Under the pieces are notes generated by a model. That model made no database searches. It saw nothing but the letters and a program-made list of their open reading frames with translations, and was not told the DNA's origin. A stretch of DNA of 64,000 nt, from positions 744,001 to 808,000 of the forward strand of contig NZ_JAFBDU010000002.1 in the NCBI RefSeq assembly GCF_016908395.1. Direction: 5' to 3'. Of the stretch, positions 7,679-16,565 are shown piece by piece. The DNA is from Metabacillus crassostreae (GTDB lineage Bacteria > Bacillota > Bacilli > Bacillales > Bacillaceae). The position numbers and the translations under genes are program-made. Position 1 is the first letter of the stretch, and every line of letters starts with the position of its first letter.

Positions 7679-8308
7679 ATGTTCTCACTTGAAAATGTAC
7701 CAGTTCCAGTTTTTATACTTAATTCACAACTTGATATTTTACAAACTTCGTCTGTAGTGAGAAAGCTATTTCCAAACCAAGAGAATTTCCTCCACCTAGT
7801 GGATATTGATAGTAAGAATAAAGTTTCCTATTTTCTTCAATCGAACGAAAAAGAAAAGTTTGAGGCCAACCTGATAACTTGTGATAATGAGATTGAGCTC
7901 TTTGAGTTATACCAAACAAAAACGAATGATGAAAATTTATATATTGTTTGTATTCCTTTAAAGGACAACCTAAAAAAAGTCAGCCACCAAGTTCATATGC
8001 TACGTGAGCAACTCATGGTGACTGACAAGGACAAGCTCGAATATCATCATCGAAAGGAAATTCTTTCTTTGTTTCAGCCTTTCTTAAATGATACTGACTT
8101 ATATCACTTAACAAGCTCTTCAGATAATTTAAAAGCTCTTCCCAATAAGCTCGAGAAAATTGAAGATCTTTTAAGCCTAATTCGGCCTGATATTATTGAA
8201 AGCGGAAAAAGTGATCATTATGAAGTGATTATTGATGAACTAAACGATTTACGTTCTTCAATTGATTTCTACCTTACATTAATACCTCTTTTAGACCGCT
8301 TTGATTGA
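7679..8308 (+). CDS. PAS-like protein of unknown function, downstream of the B12 sensor
   Basis: About 209 residues (213 if GTG 7667 is used). The first ~100 residues look like a degenerate PAS fold (VPVPVFILNSQLDILQ, then alternating strands up to LYIVCIPL). A predicted coiled-coil or helical half follows (KKVSHQVHMLREQL, LEYHHRKEILSLF, and a C-terminal helix ending in LLDRFD). No kinase, cyclase or DNA-binding motif is seen. It starts 45 bases after the B12 sensor on the same strand, so the two are probably co-transcribed. Its 3' end overlaps the 3' end of the opposing CheB-CheR kinase by 18 bp. I do not recognise a family; a signal relay between the B12 protein and a kinase is speculation. 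Confidence 0.65.
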   Translation: MFSLENVPVPVFILNSQLDILQTSSVVRKLFPNQENFLHLVDIDSKNKVSYFLQSNEKEKFEANLITCDNEIELFELYQTKTNDENLYIVCIPLKDNLKKVSHQVHMLREQLMVTDKDKLEYHHRKEILSLFQPFLNDTDLYHLTSSSDNLKALPNKLEKIEDLLSLIRPDIIESGKSDHYEVIIDELNDLRSSIDFYLTLIPLLDRFD

Positions 8309-11300
8309 GCTAGATAAAGGTAAAGTTATTTCAACTGTTGTGCCTTTATTTAGTTCACTCAAGAAGATAATTTCCCCATTATGACTTTCTATGATTTTTA
8401 AGCTAACCATTAACCCTAATCCTGTTCCCTTTTCTTTTGTTGTATAAAAAGGTTCTCCCATTTTTTCCAACTGTTCCTTTGGTATTCCCTTTCCTTGGTC
8501 TTGAAAACGAATTAACACTTTATCGTTTTCAATTTGTCGGGTTTCAATTGATAGTATCCCTGCTGAACCTTCCATAGATTCTATTCCGTTCTTAACGATA
8601 TTTATAAAAACCTGCTTCAATTCATTTTCAATACCATTTACTGTAAAAAGAACCGGTTCAATTTTCGTTTTTATTGATACATTATTAAGGATAGCCTGAG
8701 TTTCCCAAATCTTCGAAACATCCTTAATAATCTTGTTAACATTCACTTCATGATATGTTACTGACTTTGATCTAGAAAGAACAAGGAATTCATTAATAAT
8801 TTCTTCTAGTCTTAAAAACTCTGACATCATGACCTCAGCGTATTCCTCACTATAAGACTTGGTTTGTGTCATTAGCTGCAAGAAACCTTTTAGTGATGTT
8901 AGTGGATTTCTGATTTCATGTGCTATTCCTGCAGCAAGCTGACCAACTGCTGAAAGCATTTCAGATTTAATTAACATTTGTTCAGAGCTCTTTCTCTTCG
9001 TGATATCTTCACCAACACGTAGAATCTGAACAACTTCATTTTCCTCATTTTCAACGGGAATTAGCGTTAAATTCTCCCAGAATTGTTCACCGTTTTTCCC
9101 AAAATAAGAGAGTTCTCCAGACCATTCTTCCCCTGCTCTTACCTTCTTCCAATATGCTTCAAACTCACTACCCTTGAAATATTCTGCATAAATATCCTTT
9201 AGTTTTTTTCCGATAACCTCGTGTGATTTAATGCCAAGCTGTTCAGCAAATCTACTATTAGCATACTCGATCTTTCCTTGGAAGTCTGTAACAACCGTAT
9301 TCGCTGGGCTTAGTTCAATTGCTTGTTTACTTAGCTGAAGTTCACGATTTACTTTTCTAATGGCCGAAATATCTACGAACGTTATAACAATACCTTCTAT
9401 TAAATTATGATTTGTTCGATAAGGCATTATTTTGATATGAAACCATTCCCCATCTTTTGAAGGTAATTCTTTATCAATTGTTTTGGCTGTTACTAATACA
9501 TCCTGAATATCATTCATTAAATATTCATAATCTAAACGATGTGAAATATGATGAACCGGACGTCCAATATCACGCTCAATAAGATGGAAAATTTTCGTGG
9601 ACTCTGGCGTATATAGCTTAATATTTAACATTTTATCTAAAAATATGGTTGCTATATTAGTGTTGATTAATAAATTATCCATATCATTATTTAGATTTGT
9701 CAGCTCTGCTATTTTTTTCTCATATTCAGTGTTAACCGTAATTAATTCTTCATTAACAGACTGCATTTCTTCATTTGTGCTTTGAAGCTCTTCATTTGCT
9801 GCTATTAATTCTTCATTTGTACTTTGAAGCTCTTCATTAGAGGTTTCTAATTCCTCTATTGTTGTCTGCAAGCCTTGCTTTGTATAATAAAGCTCCTGCT
9901 CTAAGTCAAAGATCCGTTGATTATATGCTGTATCATGATCAAATAAAATAGAGTCATTTTTAAATTTAATTGTAGATTCTGGTCGATGTTCTTCTATAAA
10001 TAAAGCAATATAATCCTTTTTTACATTAGATAACGGTTTAACAACCAATTGGACCTGTTTGCTTTCACTTTTATTAAGTAAAAGGTTTTCGTATTTAATT
10101 TCTTTTCCATCTTGACGTGCTCTTTTAATCGCAGTACCAATGGCAACAGATAAATTGGTAGGAAGCATATTAAATATATTATAGTTAAGTTTTCCTTTTG
10201 GAAGATTTAAATATGCTCCAGCATTTCCTGATGAAATGACGACTTCATTATGTTCATTTATAATAATTGATGGTGGCAATAGTTCGTCCATCAATGAATT
10301 GAAAAGTTCATCAGCATAATGATAATGTTGATTATCTCTATATGTTTCAATAGTTAACTTATCTCTGCTATTGTCACGCTGTGAATTCTTTGTTGAAAGT
10401 AATGCATGTGGTAAATGCTGATTTTGTTCCATTAAATTATTAGAAAAAATCTTCCATTTACCGTTCACTGGACCAAACAAGCTTGATAGCTTTCCTATTG
10501 TTTCACTAGGTCCTAAAAATAAATAACCCTTTTCCTTTAGTGCAAAATGAAACAATGATAATACCTTTTGCTGTAGCTCTGTTTGAAAATAAATCATGAC
10601 ATTTCGACAACTTATCATATCAATATTAACAAAAGGAGAATCTTTAATCATATTATGTGGGGCAAATACAATCTTCTGCCTTATTTCTCGTATTACTTGA
10701 TAATCACTACCATCTCTATCAAAATACTTTAACAAAAGATCTTGAGGAATTGTTGTAACAATTTGCTCTGAATAACAGCCTTGGCTAGCAAATTTTACAG
10801 AATCACGGTCAATATCTGTTGCAAATAATTGCAAATCCATATCTAATTTTCTTTTCTCAATTTCTTCATTAAATAGGATAACTAATGAATAAGCTTCTTG
10901 TCCTGTTGAACAACCTGCCACCCATATCCTCATTTTTTTGCGACCCTTAACCAAATTATCATCAACCATTGTAGGTATTAATGTTTGTTTTAAATAGGTA
11001 AAAGCCTCAGTATCCCTAAAAAAGTGAGTTACTCCAATTAATAAATCTTCTTGTAGATACCTAATTTCCCGCGGATTTTCCAAGAGATAGTTTTTATAAT
11101 CCTCTAGTGTTTCAAAAGACTGTTCATTGAGAGACATCCTTCTCTCAATACGACGAATAACGCTATTCCTTTTATACATTGAAAAGTCAATACCACTTTT
11201 CTTCTGTATCATCACTAAAACCTGATTTAAAGTGGATTCATTAAAACTTACTGGTTTCGCGTCAATATAATTAATAATATGCTCTGGCATTTCTGATGGA

Positions 11301-11875
11301 CTTATGACGAAATCTGCAATTCCTGATTTTATAGCACTTTCAGGCATATCAGAATATTTAGCTGTCTTATTTTGAATAAGACATAAACCACTTTTTTCAT
11401 GAATATCATTCATGCCTTTCGTCCCATCGGATCCTTTACCAGAAAAAATAACTCCTATTGCCCGTTCTTCAGCATATGATGCTAAAGAAGTAAGAAAACC
11501 ATTGATCGGGTAATTAATCGCTTTATCTTTATCGTATTTTTCTAGTTGAAAAACACCCTCATTTTTAATATAAATATAGTGATTAGGTGGACATAAATAA
11601 ACTGTGCGAGCTTTTAAAACCATTCCTTCTTCTGCTTGAATTACCTTCATGTCGGTATGCTTTTTCAATAACTCTGGCATAAAGCTTTTATACTGTGATG
11701 ATAAATGTTGAACAATAACAAACGCAGCATCTATATTAGTTTTAATTGATTGAAAAAACTGCTCAATAGGTTCAAGCCCTCCTGCTGATGCACCAATTCC
11801 AACGATATAAGGAACAAGGTGGTTAGCTTTATTATCATGTTCTATAATCCCTTGCCCTTCTGTTACATTTGACAT
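8291..11875 (-). CDS. CheB-CheR-coiled coil-PAS-PAS hybrid histidine kinase
   Basis: A 1194-residue soluble signalling protein. CheB methylesterase is at ~20-205, with Ser30 in GASAGG, His57 in QHLSS and Asp150 in GSDG. CheR methyltransferase is at ~215-480, with the SAM loop AGCSTGQEAYS near 320 and CRNVMIYF near 415. A linker is followed by a coiled coil (~655-735) made of NEELQSTNEE-type repeats, then two PAS domains (~745-865, ~870-985). The HisKA helix has phospho-acceptor His986 in HEIRNPLTSLKGF, and the ATPase has N, G1 (DQGKGIP) and G2 (GTGLGL) boxes. There is no receiver domain and no response regulator next to it. The H-box resembles sporulation kinases, so Spo0F is a possible target. 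The triads look complete, so activity is expected; the methylation substrate is unknown. Confidence 0.9.
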   Translation of the reverse strand: MSNVTEGQGIIEHDNKANHLVPYIVGIGASAGGLEPIEQFFQSIKTNIDAAFVIVQHLSSQYKSFMPELLKKHTDMKVIQAEEGMVLKARTVYLCPPNHYIYIKNEGVFQLEKYDKDKAINYPINGFLTSLASYAEERAIGVIFSGKGSDGTKGMNDIHEKSGLCLIQNKTAKYSDMPESAIKSGIADFVISPSEMPEHIINYIDAKPVSFNESTLNQVLVMIQKKSGIDFSMYKRNSVIRRIERRMSLNEQSFETLEDYKNYLLENPREIRYLQEDLLIGVTHFFRDTEAFTYLKQTLIPTMVDDNLVKGRKKMRIWVAGCSTGQEAYSLVILFNEEIEKRKLDMDLQLFATDIDRDSVKFASQGCYSEQIVTTIPQDLLLKYFDRDGSDYQVIREIRQKIVFAPHNMIKDSPFVNIDMISCRNVMIYFQTELQQKVLSLFHFALKEKGYLFLGPSETIGKLSSLFGPVNGKWKIFSNNLMEQNQHLPHALLSTKNSQRDNSRDKLTIETYRDNQHYHYADELFNSLMDELLPPSIIINEHNEVVISSGNAGAYLNLPKGKLNYNIFNMLPTNLSVAIGTAIKRARQDGKEIKYENLLLNKSESKQVQLVVKPLSNVKKDYIALFIEEHRPESTIKFKNDSILFDHDTAYNQRIFDLEQELYYTKQGLQTTIEELETSNEELQSTNEELIAANEELQSTNEEMQSVNEELITVNTEYEKKIAELTNLNNDMDNLLINTNIATIFLDKMLNIKLYTPESTKIFHLIERDIGRPVHHISHRLDYEYLMNDIQDVLVTAKTIDKELPSKDGEWFHIKIMPYRTNHNLIEGIVITFVDISAIRKVNRELQLSKQAIELSPANTVVTDFQGKIEYANSRFAEQLGIKSHEVIGKKLKDIYAEYFKGSEFEAYWKKVRAGEEWSGELSYFGKNGEQFWENLTLIPVENEENEVVQILRVGEDITKRKSSEQMLIKSEMLSAVGQLAAGIAHEIRNPLTSLKGFLQLMTQTKSYSEEYAEVMMSEFLRLEEIINEFLVLSRSKSVTYHEVNVNKIIKDVSKIWETQAILNNVSIKTKIEPVLFTVNGIENELKQVFINIVKNGIESMEGSAGILSIETRQIENDKVLIRFQDQGKGIPKEQLEKMGEPFYTTKEKGTGLGLMVSLKIIESHNGEIIFLSELNKGTTVEITLPLSSSIKAV

Positions 11876-12172
11876 ACTATATCCTCCTTTACAATCTCTC
11901 TATCTCATTGATATTAGAAAGATATTCACAATAAAAAATGTTAATTGATTCATATTTTAAAATTTGAAGTAAACTTCAATAGGATCGATATATCAAAATG
12001 TATGTAATAATTCTACAAAACAAGCACTTAATTCTTTTCTATTGTAACTTATTAAACTATTTAACTGAATCTCTTATAGGCTTATTTGAAAAAAATTCAA
12101 ATATGTGTTTTCAATCTCTATAAGTCTCACTCAAAATCAGATTCGTTATTAGAAAATTACAGGAACCCAAAA

Positions 12173-12204
12173 GGGCCTAGACCTTTAAGTTAGAGGTCTG
12201 ACCC
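12173..12204 (-). terminator. Terminator-like hairpin after the GAF-GAF-PAS kinase
   Basis: An imperfect stem, GGG..AGACCT / AGGTCT..CCC, followed on the minus strand by CTTTTGGG. It lies just beyond the stop codon at 12219. The rest of 12205-11876 (about 300 bases) is AT-rich, with no other element seen. Confidence 0.5.
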
Positions 12205-12218
12205 TATGTTGTTAAGCT

Positions 12219-14249
12219 CTACGAAATTGGTAATAAGATCTTTACGCTTGTACCAATATCTAATTGACTTTTAAAATGAATTTGTCCTTGATGATTTTGA
12301 ATAATACGATAACTTATCATTAATCCTAACCCACTACCTTTTTCTTTATTTGAATAATAAGGTTCACCAAGCTTGGCAATTCGATCTTCTGGAATCCCTA
12401 CACCACTGTCGCTAATGATTATATAGATATATTCAGAGTTTTCCAATCCAAAATCTATATTCACAATCCCACCAGCTGGCATCGCTTCAATTGCATTGCT
12501 CATAACATGCTGTAAAGCCTGTTTAATTTGCTGCTCATTACTATTAATTGGTTGTAAGTTTTCATCTCCATTTAACGAAAATTCAATATTTAGATGTTCT
12601 GTTGAATTTCTTAGTAAATTTATTACATCCATTATAAGGTGATGGATTTTATTTTTTTCACGCTTCGTTTCTATATGTGAATTAGCAAGGATTAGTATTT
12701 CATTAATGAATTCTTCAATTTGATTAAACTCTGATAAAATCAATTCCTGGTATGGCATTTGATTCTCTTGTAATAGCTGAAAAAAACCTTTGATACTTGT
12801 TAATGGGTTTCTTACTTCATGTGCTATACTTGCTGCAATTTGACCAACCGCTGCAAGCTTATCAGATTTTCGCAGCAGATCACGACTTAACTTTGCTTCT
12901 GTTATATCCTCTGCTACACCAACTAAACGATATTTCTTCCCAGCTTCATTATAGATAGGAACTATTCGACTTCGTATCCAACGAACTTGTCCATCACCCT
13001 TAATGATTCTAAAATCATATTCAATACTATTTGTTAGATTTTTTATTTGATTTTGAACATATTCTCTATCTTCTGGGTGAATTAAATCATACCATGCATG
13101 AAGGGAATTGAATTCTTCATCTCTCAAGCCTGAAATTTCAGACATAACTTTACTACTATATAATAATCTCATTTCATCTAGATCATAAATCCAAAAAGCT
13201 TCATTAATATTGTTTGCTATTTGTTGAAACCTTTCTTGGCTTTCTTTGAGGTTTTTTTCTGTTTGCAATCTTTCAAGCTCATTTCCAACCCATTGTGTGA
13301 TCAATTGGATAAATTCGAGATCTGATGTGTTTATTTTACTAATAACATCTTCTTCCGTAAAAAAACAAAATGTTCCATAAAGCTTTTTGTTTACAAATAT
13401 AGGTGCCCCTACATATTCCTTTATTCCAACAAAATTACTTTTCTTCAAATAATCTTGTTTGAGGTGTATTGGCTTTAATTCTTCAACAACTTTTATTGCA
13501 CAAATTTCGTTTAATGCAAAAATCTCTCCAGCATATCGTGAGACTCCCGTTTTTGATTTCTCTTTTATTACCTTATAATTATTATCATCAACACGAGAAA
13601 TTAAACCATTTGGGAGCTTAAACCGTTCACAACCCAAAGTTAGTAATTGATCTAATTTCTCTTGAAATGTATATTTATTACTACTCGTAATTTCATACAG
13701 TGAACTAATCGACTTTTCATTTAATGTTCTTTCCATTAAATCTGTTCGAAGTTCTATTTCGGTAACTATCCACTTACTTAAGTCTATTAAGATAGCAAGT
13801 TCTTCACTACTTATATCCCTTGGCTTATAATCCAATATACAAAGTGAGCCTAATACATTATTATTTTTCGTAATAATTGGTGCTCCAGCATAAAAACGAA
13901 ACCCTTTTTCTTTTACGAATCTATTATTTTTAAATCGTTCATCTAATAATGTATCATTCACAACTAGGGGTTCTTTATCTACAACTACATAGTGACAAAA
14001 TGCGGCACTTCGCTCTGTTGATCTTTCTTCTTTTAGGTCATCAGAAATACCAACACAAGACTTAAACCACTGCTTTTCTTCTGTTATCAATGTAAAAAGT
14101 GCAATAGGTGCTTGAAACAGTCTACTTGTTAAGTTTGTTATTCGATCGAAGGAATCTTCAGTTGGAGTATATATAAGATTGAGTTTATATAGTTCTTTTA
14201 ATCTTCTTTTTTCTCTTTCAATAAAAGAAGAGCTGTATTCTTTAAACAA
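12219..14249 (-). CDS. GAF-GAF-PAS sensor histidine kinase
   Basis: A 676-residue cytoplasmic kinase without membrane segments. GAF1 covers ~30-165 (FKSCVGISDDLKEERSTERSAAFCHYVV, then FYAGAPIITKNNNVLGSLCILD), GAF2 ~190-335 (GAPIFVNKKLYGTFCFF), and PAS/PAC ~345-460 (WIRSRIVPIYNEAGKKYRLVGVAEDITE). His477 in HEVRNPLTSIKGF is the phospho-acceptor. The ATPase has DSGVGIP and GSGLGL boxes at the C-terminus. Like the neighbouring CheB-CheR kinase it has no adjacent response regulator and a KinA-like H-box, so it may feed the sporulation phosphorelay. GAF1 resembles the type that binds small ligands or chromophores, but I see no bilin-attachment Cys that I can assign. Confidence 0.9.
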   Translation of the reverse strand: MFKEYSSSFIEREKRRLKELYKLNLIYTPTEDSFDRITNLTSRLFQAPIALFTLITEEKQWFKSCVGISDDLKEERSTERSAAFCHYVVVDKEPLVVNDTLLDERFKNNRFVKEKGFRFYAGAPIITKNNNVLGSLCILDYKPRDISSEELAILIDLSKWIVTEIELRTDLMERTLNEKSISSLYEITSSNKYTFQEKLDQLLTLGCERFKLPNGLISRVDDNNYKVIKEKSKTGVSRYAGEIFALNEICAIKVVEELKPIHLKQDYLKKSNFVGIKEYVGAPIFVNKKLYGTFCFFTEEDVISKINTSDLEFIQLITQWVGNELERLQTEKNLKESQERFQQIANNINEAFWIYDLDEMRLLYSSKVMSEISGLRDEEFNSLHAWYDLIHPEDREYVQNQIKNLTNSIEYDFRIIKGDGQVRWIRSRIVPIYNEAGKKYRLVGVAEDITEAKLSRDLLRKSDKLAAVGQIAASIAHEVRNPLTSIKGFFQLLQENQMPYQELILSEFNQIEEFINEILILANSHIETKREKNKIHHLIMDVINLLRNSTEHLNIEFSLNGDENLQPINSNEQQIKQALQHVMSNAIEAMPAGGIVNIDFGLENSEYIYIIISDSGVGIPEDRIAKLGEPYYSNKEKGSGLGLMISYRIIQNHQGQIHFKSQLDIGTSVKILLPIS

Positions 14250-14445
14250 TTCATCTACGTTAATAATTAATAATCACTCCTTATTAGGCTCATCCTAATG
14301 TCAGATAGTTTACAAAATTATCGTAACACAAAAATGCCAAAAATAGAGTGATTATCTCTCTAAAATCAAGGCTATTTTCTCTGTCTATATGTATAAACAG
14401 CTCCCATGTAACCTAATTACACACACTATGAAAAATAGATAAATA

Positions 14446-14482
14446 AAAAAAGCAAACCAACTAAATCGAAATTTAGTCAGCT
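14446..14482 (-). terminator. Rho-independent terminator after yclQ
   Basis: An imperfect stem built on GACTAAAT / ATTTAGTT with a TTCG loop on the minus strand, followed by GCTTTTTTT. It ends the siderophore operon. Confidence 0.75.
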
Positions 14483-14499
14483 TACTTTTCATATTGTAA

Positions 14500-15486
14500 T
14501 TATTGTAATCCTGCTTCTATTTCTTTAGCCATTTCTGCTACAGATACTAATCCGCCACCTGATAAATACCATATAGCAGGATCTAAGTAAACAATATTAT
14601 CATTTTTATATGCTTTTGTACCTTGAATTAATTCATTTTCTAACGCTTCTTCAGCAGATGTTTCTCCACCAACTACAGCAGTGCGGTCTACTACAAATAA
14701 GTAATCAGGATCTTTTTCAACAATATACTCAAATGTTACTTTTTGACCATGAGTTGAAGCTTCAATGTTTTCATCAACTGCAGGAACACCCATTACATCA
14801 TGAATAATACCAAAACGTGAACCAGAGCCATATGCACTAATAGAACCATCATTTAAAAGAACTACAAGAGCTTTTTTATCAGCTGCAGCTTCACCTACAG
14901 AAGAGATTGTTTCTTTTATAGATGCAATTTCTGTTTCAACTTCTTCTTGCTTATTAAAGATTTTACCTAATGTATTCATATTCTCTTCAAATGATTCCAT
15001 ATAATTAGTCGTATCAACACCCATGAAGATTGTCGGAGCAATTTCTGATAATTCTTTGTAGAAATCTCCTTGTCTACCAGAAATAATAATTAAGTCAGGT
15101 GCAACTTCGCTTAGTTTTTCATAATCAATTTCTTTTAAGCTACCAACACTTGTATATTCGTCACCTTCATACTTTGATAAGTAATCTGGAATATTTTCTT
15201 GTGGAAGACCAGTAACATTTACACCTAATTTATCTAAAGAATCAAGAATACCAAAATCAAAAACAACGACTTTTTCAGGATTTGTCATTAATGTTGTTTC
15301 ACCTAATTGGTGTGTAATCGTGATTTCTTCACTTTTTGCTTCTGCACCTTCTGTTGTTTCTTCTGATGCTGTTTCAGTTGCTGGTTCTTCTTTTGCCTTT
15401 GGCTCTTCACTAGTTGTTTCTGCACCACAAGCTGCAACCACAAATACAAATAATGCTACCATTAATAATGAAAATAATTTTTTCAT
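14500..15486 (-). CDS. yclQ: Siderophore-binding lipoprotein, YclQ-like
   Basis: A 328-residue ABC substrate-binding protein. A signal peptide ends in the lipobox VAACG (Cys20), and an acidic Thr/Glu-rich linker follows to about residue 55. The class III periplasmic-binding fold for iron-siderophores shows VVVFDFGILDSLDKLGV, then EVAPDLIIISGRQGDFYKELSEIAPTIFM, and a C-terminal lobe with AIWYLSGGG. By gene order (permease, permease, ATPase, binding protein) it matches B. subtilis YclQ, the petrobactin receptor. Petrobactin specificity is inferred from this order. It is separated from yclP by ~320 bases holding its own Fur box and an inserted GC-rich repeat, so it can be transcribed separately and more strongly. 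Confidence 0.85.
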   Translation of the reverse strand: MKKLFSLLMVALFVFVVAACGAETTSEEPKAKEEPATETASEETTEGAEAKSEEITITHQLGETTLMTNPEKVVVFDFGILDSLDKLGVNVTGLPQENIPDYLSKYEGDEYTSVGSLKEIDYEKLSEVAPDLIIISGRQGDFYKELSEIAPTIFMGVDTTNYMESFEENMNTLGKIFNKQEEVETEIASIKETISSVGEAAADKKALVVLLNDGSISAYGSGSRFGIIHDVMGVPAVDENIEASTHGQKVTFEYIVEKDPDYLFVVDRTAVVGGETSAEEALENELIQGTKAYKNDNIVYLDPAIWYLSGGGLVSVAEMAKEIEAGLQ

Positions 15487-15556
15487 CTAATTCACCCCAT
15501 ATAATTTTTTTATAATAGATTTTGTTTCTGTAGTTTTAATAATGGCACTGTTAAAC

Positions 15557-15694
15557 TTTGTTGTTGATTTCCGTTACAGGCATTCGCTTTCCGCGGGCGG
15601 TCCGGGAGCCTCCTCGTAAGCTGCGCGCCTGTGGGGTCTCCCTTTGGCACGCTTCTCCCGCAGGAGTCTCATGCCTTTCACTCCAATCAACAAT
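15557..15694. repeat. GC-rich palindromic core element, core-only copy, in the yclP-yclQ gap
   Basis: About 138 bp, strongly GC-rich compared with its surroundings and imperfectly palindromic. It contains GACTCCTGCGGG (minus strand), AGACCCCACAGGCGCGC and TTTCCGCGGG, all shared with the cores at 20768, 38629, 49867 and 52810. The ends carry TTGTTGATT in inverted orientation. The flanking 19-mer at 15549-15567 is repeated in inverse orientation at 5971-5989. It lacks the outer terminal repeats of the full copies. It lies between the Fur box at 15736 and the yclQ start. Confidence 0.75.
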
Positions 15695-15735
15695 GTGCTA
15701 AAAATCAGCATTAAGCTTTAACATAGTTTTAATAA

Positions 15736-15750
15736 TAATAATCATTATCA
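15736..15750. promoter_or_regulatory. Fur box upstream of yclQ
   Basis: TAATAATCATTATCA matches the 7-1-7 Fur consensus TGATAATNATTATCA at 14 of 15 positions. It lies 250 bases upstream of yclQ and immediately downstream of yclP. On the minus strand a TTGATA overlaps it and could be a -35 element. Iron-dependent repression of a separate yclQ transcript is inferred. Confidence 0.75.
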
Positions 15751-15806
15751 ATGACATCTTTAAAATAAAGGGGTTCCCCCCCTACAGATCAAAATCGTTA
15801 TTACCA

Positions 15807-16565
15807 TTAAGTAAAATACACACAAATCTTTTGTCCATTAATTGTTTGAACTGGAATATCCATATCATAAATTTCTTTCAAAACATGGGTTTCCATCATT
15901 TCATCTTTTGTACCCTCTCGCACAACCCTGCCATCTTTCAATCCAACAATATAGTCAGAATAACAGGAAGCAAAGTTGATATCATGTAGAACAATAATGA
16001 CTGTCTTACCGAGATCCTCAACTAGCTTACGCAAGTTTTTCATAATCTGGACAGAATGTTTCATATCTAAATTGTTAAGTGGTTCATCCAATAAGACATA
16101 CTCTGTATTTTGTGCGATGACCATCGCAATATAAGCTCTTTGTCTCTGCCCTCCACTTAAATGATCTAAAAACCTTTCCTGAAGGTCCTTAAGTCCCATA
16201 TAAGCAATAGCTTCATCGACTGCTTGCCAATCTTCATCATTTAAGCGCCCTTGCGAGTATGGAAATCGCCCAAAGCTCACTAACTCTCTAACTGTTAAAC
16301 GTAGATTAATAGAATTTGTTTGCTTTAATATTGATATCTGTTTGGCAAGCTCATTTGTTTTTGTTTTCTGTATATTTTGGTCACCAATATATATTTCTCC
16401 TTCATCCATTGAAATCAAGCGACTGATACCTGATAGTACTGTACTTTTCCCAGCACCATTCGGACCAATGAATGAAGTGATACTACCTTTTTTAATGTGT
16501 AGTGAGACATCATCTACTACTAATTTTTGTCCATATTTTTTGGTTATTTTTTTTACCTCTACCAT
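15807..16565 (-). CDS. yclP: Iron-siderophore ABC transporter ATPase, YclP-like
   Basis: A 252-residue FecE-type ATPase that powers siderophore import. Walker A is GPNGAGKST near residue 38, the signature is LSGGQRQRAYIAM near residue 137, Walker B is VLLDEPLNNLD near residue 157, and the switch His is in VLHDINFAS. It overlaps the upstream permease gene by 7 bases, so the two are translationally coupled. Its length is normal for the family. Confidence 0.9.
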   Translation of the reverse strand: MVEVKKITKKYGQKLVVDDVSLHIKKGSITSFIGPNGAGKSTVLSGISRLISMDEGEIYIGDQNIQKTKTNELAKQISILKQTNSINLRLTVRELVSFGRFPYSQGRLNDEDWQAVDEAIAYMGLKDLQERFLDHLSGGQRQRAYIAMVIAQNTEYVLLDEPLNNLDMKHSVQIMKNLRKLVEDLGKTVIIVLHDINFASCYSDYIVGLKDGRVVREGTKDEMMETHVLKEIYDMDIPVQTINGQKICVYFT

